Of a stretch of DNA of 7,721 bases, positions 5,384-7,721 are shown piece after piece. The translations under genes were made by a program, and so were the position numbers. Source of the DNA: DASWIG01 sp036397835 (GTDB taxonomy: Bacteria > Acidobacteriota > Thermoanaerobaculia > Multivoradales > J023). The stretch is from positions 1-7,721 of the forward strand of contig DASWIG010000618.1 of the NCBI GenBank assembly GCA_036397835.1, written 5' to 3'. Below the pieces are notes generated by a model. That model was not told the origin of the DNA. It saw only the letters and a program-made list of their open reading frames with translations, and did no database searches. Every line of letters starts with the position of its first letter. Position 1 is the stretch's first letter.

Positions 5384-7294
5384 ATGCACGACCGGACCCG
5401 CGCGCTGACGCTCGCTCTGCTCACCACCATGACGCTCCTACCGCCAGCCCTCGCCCAGCGCACCGTCAAGCCGGTGCTCCACGGCCGCCACTGGGTGGCG
5501 GTCACCGGCAAGCCCCTGGCGGCCACCGCCGGCGCCATGATCTTCACCCGCGGCGGCAACGCCGTGGACGCCGCCTGCGCCATGCTCGCCGCCACCTGCA
5601 CCATGTGGGATACCCTGGGCTGGGGCGGCGAGACCCAGGCCCTGATCTACGACCCGCGCACCGGCGAGGTCAAGGGCATCAACGCGCTCGGCGTGGCCCC
5701 CACCGGCGCCACGGTCGACTTCTTCAAAGAGCAGGGGATGCGCTACCCGCCCGAATTCGGTCCGCTCGCCGCGGTCACCCCCGGCACCCCCGGCGGCCTG
5801 ATGCGGATGCTCGCCGAGTTCGGCACCATGAGCCTCGAGCAGGTGCTGGCGCCGGCCATGGAGATGGCCGCGGGCTATCCCATCGAGGCGTCGCAGGCCG
5901 ACAACATGGAGCGCCGGCGCGAGCTGCTCGCCCAGTGGCCCTACTCGCGCGCCGTCTTCCTCCCCCACCTCGACGAGGCGCACCCGGAAAAACGCGCCGC
6001 ACCCTATCCCGGCGAGGTCTTCCGCCAGGCCGACCTGCTGGCGACGCTCGAGAAGCTGGTGGAGGCCGAGCGGGCGGCCCTGGCCGCCGGCAAGAGCCGC
6101 GAGGAGGCGATCGACGCCGCCTACGACCGCTTCTACCGCGGCGACGTCGCCCAGGAGCTGGTGCGCGCCACCCAGGAGCAGGGCGGCCTGATCACCATGG
6201 AAGACCTCGACCGCTGGCAGGTCTACGTGGAGGAGCCGGTGAAGACCGACTACAAGGGCGTCGACGTCTACAAGCTCACCCATTGGGTGCAAAGTCCGGT
6301 CATGCTCCAGGCCCTGAACATCCTCGAGAACGTCGACCTGCAAGCCCTCGGCTACAACAGCGCCGCCTACGTCCATGCGCTCTACCAGGCGATGAACCTG
6401 GCCTTCGCCGACCGCGACTTTTACTACGGCGATCCCTACTTCCCGCCGGAAGAGCCGATCGCCGGCCTGCTCTCGAAGGACTACGCGCGCCGGCGCTTCG
6501 CGCAGATCGACTGGCAGCGCAACGACCCCGGCGTCAAGCCCGGCGACCCTTACCCCTTCCAGGGCGGCGCCAACCCGTTCCTCGACCTGCTCGAGAAGTG
6601 GACGCCGATCCCGCCGTCGGCGCAGGCGGAAGGCGAAGCGGGATTCCAACAGGCTGAATCGCGTTCGCCGTCTTCGCCGGCCTTCCACATGACCGACGAG
6701 GAGGCGTTCTACGCCGGCACCACGTCGATCCAGGCGGCGGACGCCGAGGGCTGGGTGGTGTCGGTCACCCCGAGCGGCGCCTGGATCCCGGCGGTGATCG
6801 CCGGCAAGACCGGCGTCGGCCTGTCGCAGCGCATGCAGAGCTTCGTGCTCGATCCCGGCCTCAACCCCTTCAACGTCGTGGAGCCGGGCAAGCGCCCGCG
6901 GGCGACGCTGACGCCGTCCATGGCCTTGAAGGACGGCAAGCCCTACCTCGCCTTCTCCGTCCAGGGCGGCGACTCCCAGGACCAGAACCTGCTGCAGTTC
7001 TTCTTGAACGTCGTCGAGTTCGGCATGAACGTGCAGCAGGCGGCCGAGGCGGCGAACGTCAATTCGTACCAGATGCAGAGCTCCTTCGGCGCCCATGTCT
7101 CCGAGCCCGGCCGTCTGCTGGTGCGCGACGACGTGCCGTCCTGGGTGCGGGCGAAGCTGCGCGAGATGGGCTATCGCGTCGAGACCCAGGCGCGCACGTC
7201 GGGGCCGATCACCGCGATCGAATTCGACCGCGAGCACGGCACCATGTGGGGCGGGGCGAGCGACTATGGGGAGGATTACGGAGTGGCATGGTAA
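5384..7294 (+). CDS. Exported gamma-glutamyltransferase-family Ntn-hydrolase (acylase-like)
   Basis: 636 residues. ATG 5384 has GGAGG seven bases upstream. Residues 1-24 are a signal peptide ending PALA before Q25, so the enzyme acts in the periplasm or outside. The GGT fold is clear: GGNAVDAACAML (57-68), TPGTPGGLM (132-140), FADRDFYYGDP (341-351), and AGTTSIQAADAEGWVVSVT (444-462), where T446 is the expected autocleavage site and N-terminal nucleophile of the small subunit. RPRATLTPSMALKDGKPYL and QGGDSQDQ (527-534) follow. Residues that grip gamma-glutamate in E. coli and human GGT appear replaced: the Arg of INAREVAP is Leu in INALGVAP (L103), the Ser-Ser pair is A507-T508, and the Gln and Asp of the QMDD motif are R483 and S486. 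It is therefore probably an acylase or amidase rather than a glutathione-degrading GGT; the substrate is unknown. It follows the peptidase gene by 68 bases. Confidence 0.88.
   Translation: MHDRTRALTLALLTTMTLLPPALAQRTVKPVLHGRHWVAVTGKPLAATAGAMIFTRGGNAVDAACAMLAATCTMWDTLGWGGETQALIYDPRTGEVKGINALGVAPTGATVDFFKEQGMRYPPEFGPLAAVTPGTPGGLMRMLAEFGTMSLEQVLAPAMEMAAGYPIEASQADNMERRRELLAQWPYSRAVFLPHLDEAHPEKRAAPYPGEVFRQADLLATLEKLVEAERAALAAGKSREEAIDAAYDRFYRGDVAQELVRATQEQGGLITMEDLDRWQVYVEEPVKTDYKGVDVYKLTHWVQSPVMLQALNILENVDLQALGYNSAAYVHALYQAMNLAFADRDFYYGDPYFPPEEPIAGLLSKDYARRRFAQIDWQRNDPGVKPGDPYPFQGGANPFLDLLEKWTPIPPSAQAEGEAGFQQAESRSPSSPAFHMTDEEAFYAGTTSIQAADAEGWVVSVTPSGAWIPAVIAGKTGVGLSQRMQSFVLDPGLNPFNVVEPGKRPRATLTPSMALKDGKPYLAFSVQGGDSQDQNLLQFFLNVVEFGMNVQQAAEAANVNSYQMQSSFGAHVSEPGRLLVRDDVPSWVRAKLREMGYRVETQARTSGPITAIEFDREHGTMWGGASDYGEDYGVAW
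6632..6669 (+). repeat. Imperfect palindromic element inside the acylase gene
   Basis: Arms GGCGAA-gcgg-GATTC (6632-6646) and GAATC-gcg-TTCGCC (6656-6669) flank a nine-base loop. It encodes residues 417-429 in a low-complexity loop (QAEGEAG to SRSPSSPA) not expected in GGT family members, just before the T446 cleavage point. It looks like a small palindromic sequence accommodated in frame in a tolerant surface loop. Confidence 0.5.
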
Positions 7295-7305
7295 GCGGAT
7301 CGGGC

Positions 7306-7350
7306 TTGGCGACTTAGGGAAGTCTCTGCTAGCGTGAGGCCGAGCTCACG
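7306..7350 (+). promoter_or_regulatory. Possible promoter and dyad ahead of the toxin-antitoxin operon
   Basis: TTGGCG (7306-7311) and TAGCGT (7330-7335), 18 bases apart, with TG at 7327-7328 as an extended -10, form a moderate promoter match. CGTGAG (7333-7338) and CTCACG (7345-7350) form a six-base inverted repeat overlapping the -10 and likely start site, a fitting place for an autoregulatory operator. Confidence 0.4.
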
Positions 7351-7377
7351 TAGCGAGCCGAGCCGATGGAGAGCATG

Positions 7378-7602
7378 ATGACGACGACACTCTCAGCGAC
7401 CTTCGACGGAGAGGTGCTTCGACTGGATGAACCTCTCGATTTAGCCCCCAATACACGGGTGCGGATCATTCTGGACCCCGAGCCTCGCCCCCGCTCCTTC
7501 CTGCAGACTGCCAGGTCGCTCAGCCTCGACGGACCGCCTGACTGGTCGGACCGTCTCGAATCCTACCTCTACGGCGACGCGACCGACGACGACGATGAAT
7601 GA
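7378..7602 (+). CDS. Antitoxin-like small protein paired with PIN toxin
   Basis: 74 residues from ATG 7378, chosen because GGAG lies six bases upstream and family members begin close to the ATFDGEVLRLDEPLDL motif; ATG 7366 and 7375 are alternatives in frame. The protein starts with a beta-rich segment (TLSATFDGEVLRLDEPLDL, RVRIILD), then SFLQTARSLSLDGPPDWSDR and LESYLYGD with an acidic tail DATDDDDE. This pattern is typical of small DUF104/AF2212-like antitoxin candidates found immediately upstream of VapC-type PIN genes in cyanobacteria and many environmental bacteria. The C-terminal DWSDRLESYLYG part probably wraps the toxin active site. It overlaps the toxin gene by 8 bases, so translation is coupled. 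The antitoxin role is inferred from motif and position. Confidence 0.75.
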   Translation: MTTTLSATFDGEVLRLDEPLDLAPNTRVRIILDPEPRPRSFLQTARSLSLDGPPDWSDRLESYLYGDATDDDDE

Positions 7603-7721
7603 GATCTTTCTGGACGCCTCGTACGCGATCGCGTTGTCGTCGGCTACTGACGTTCATCACGCAAAGGCTGTGGAGCTGGCGAAGCGCTTGGAAGACGAGC
7701 AAGCTCGTCTGGTGACGACTC
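7595..7721 (+). CDS. PIN-domain (VapC-type) toxin, partial (cut by window end)
   Basis: 42 residues are visible from ATG 7595, which lies inside the antitoxin end. MNEIFLDASYAIALSSATD is the classic first strand and helix of a PIN ribonuclease, with D7 as the first metal-binding acidic residue; HHAKAVELAKRL and RLVTT continue the fold up to the usual second-strand threonine. Full members are about 130 residues, so roughly two thirds lie outside the window, including the other catalytic acids. VapC-type toxins cleave specific RNAs, often tRNAs, and are held inactive by the partner made just upstream. The start follows from the overlap geometry and from the motif beginning at residue 2. Family assignment is good despite the short length. 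Confidence 0.82.
   Translation, partial: MNEIFLDASYAIALSSATDVHHAKAVELAKRLEDEQARLVTT

Noticed and set aside
5438..7237. 599-codon minus-strand ORF
   Set aside because: Shadow of the GGT-family gene; composed of repetitive H, R, L and G runs without motifs.

Overview
The window is GC-rich bacterial DNA with tightly packed genes on both strands. Secreted proteins with Sec-type signal peptides, a DUF1570-type zinc peptidase fused to TPR repeats, and several toxin-antitoxin modules suggest a Gram-negative environmental bacterium. An Acidobacteriota-like lineage would fit, but that is inference from gene style only. No rRNA, tRNA or CRISPR array was seen.

Left part (1-2723, minus strand): three genes packed as one operon, read right to left. 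They are a TIR protein with an extra N-terminal domain (1494-2723), a SLOG-fold nucleotide-binding protein (565-1497) and a second TIR protein cut by the window edge (1-560). The first pair overlaps by ATGA and the second pair is 4 bases apart, so the products are probably made together. TIR domains make or cleave NAD-derived nucleotides and SLOG domains bind or process such nucleotides. The set therefore looks like a nucleotide-signalling conflict or anti-phage system, related in logic to Thoeris but with a different SLOG protein and two TIR proteins. This is the most interesting part of the window.

Middle (2724-3485): a decayed toxin-antitoxin locus on the minus strand. An intact small Phd/YefM-like antitoxin is followed, in the same frame, by only the C-terminal half of a RelE/ParE-type toxin. 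Upstream lie two promoter-like elements sharing CTATGATC, each beside a palindrome, and a 13-codon ORF with a near-perfect ribosome binding site. A tandem-hairpin intergenic repeat lies at 3414-3460, just before the next gene.

Right part (3486-7294, plus strand): two exported hydrolases. The first is a HExxH zinc peptidase with TPR repeats. The second belongs to the gamma-glutamyltransferase/acylase Ntn-hydrolase superfamily; it keeps the catalytic threonine but lacks the residues that bind gamma-glutamate. It carries a palindromic element in its coding sequence just before the self-cleavage site.

Right edge (7295-7721): a second toxin-antitoxin module with a small antitoxin-like protein overlapping a PIN-domain (VapC-type) toxin cut by the window end. 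Defence-type and toxin-antitoxin genes on both sides of two housekeeping-style hydrolase genes mark this as a partly accessory, rearranged region.
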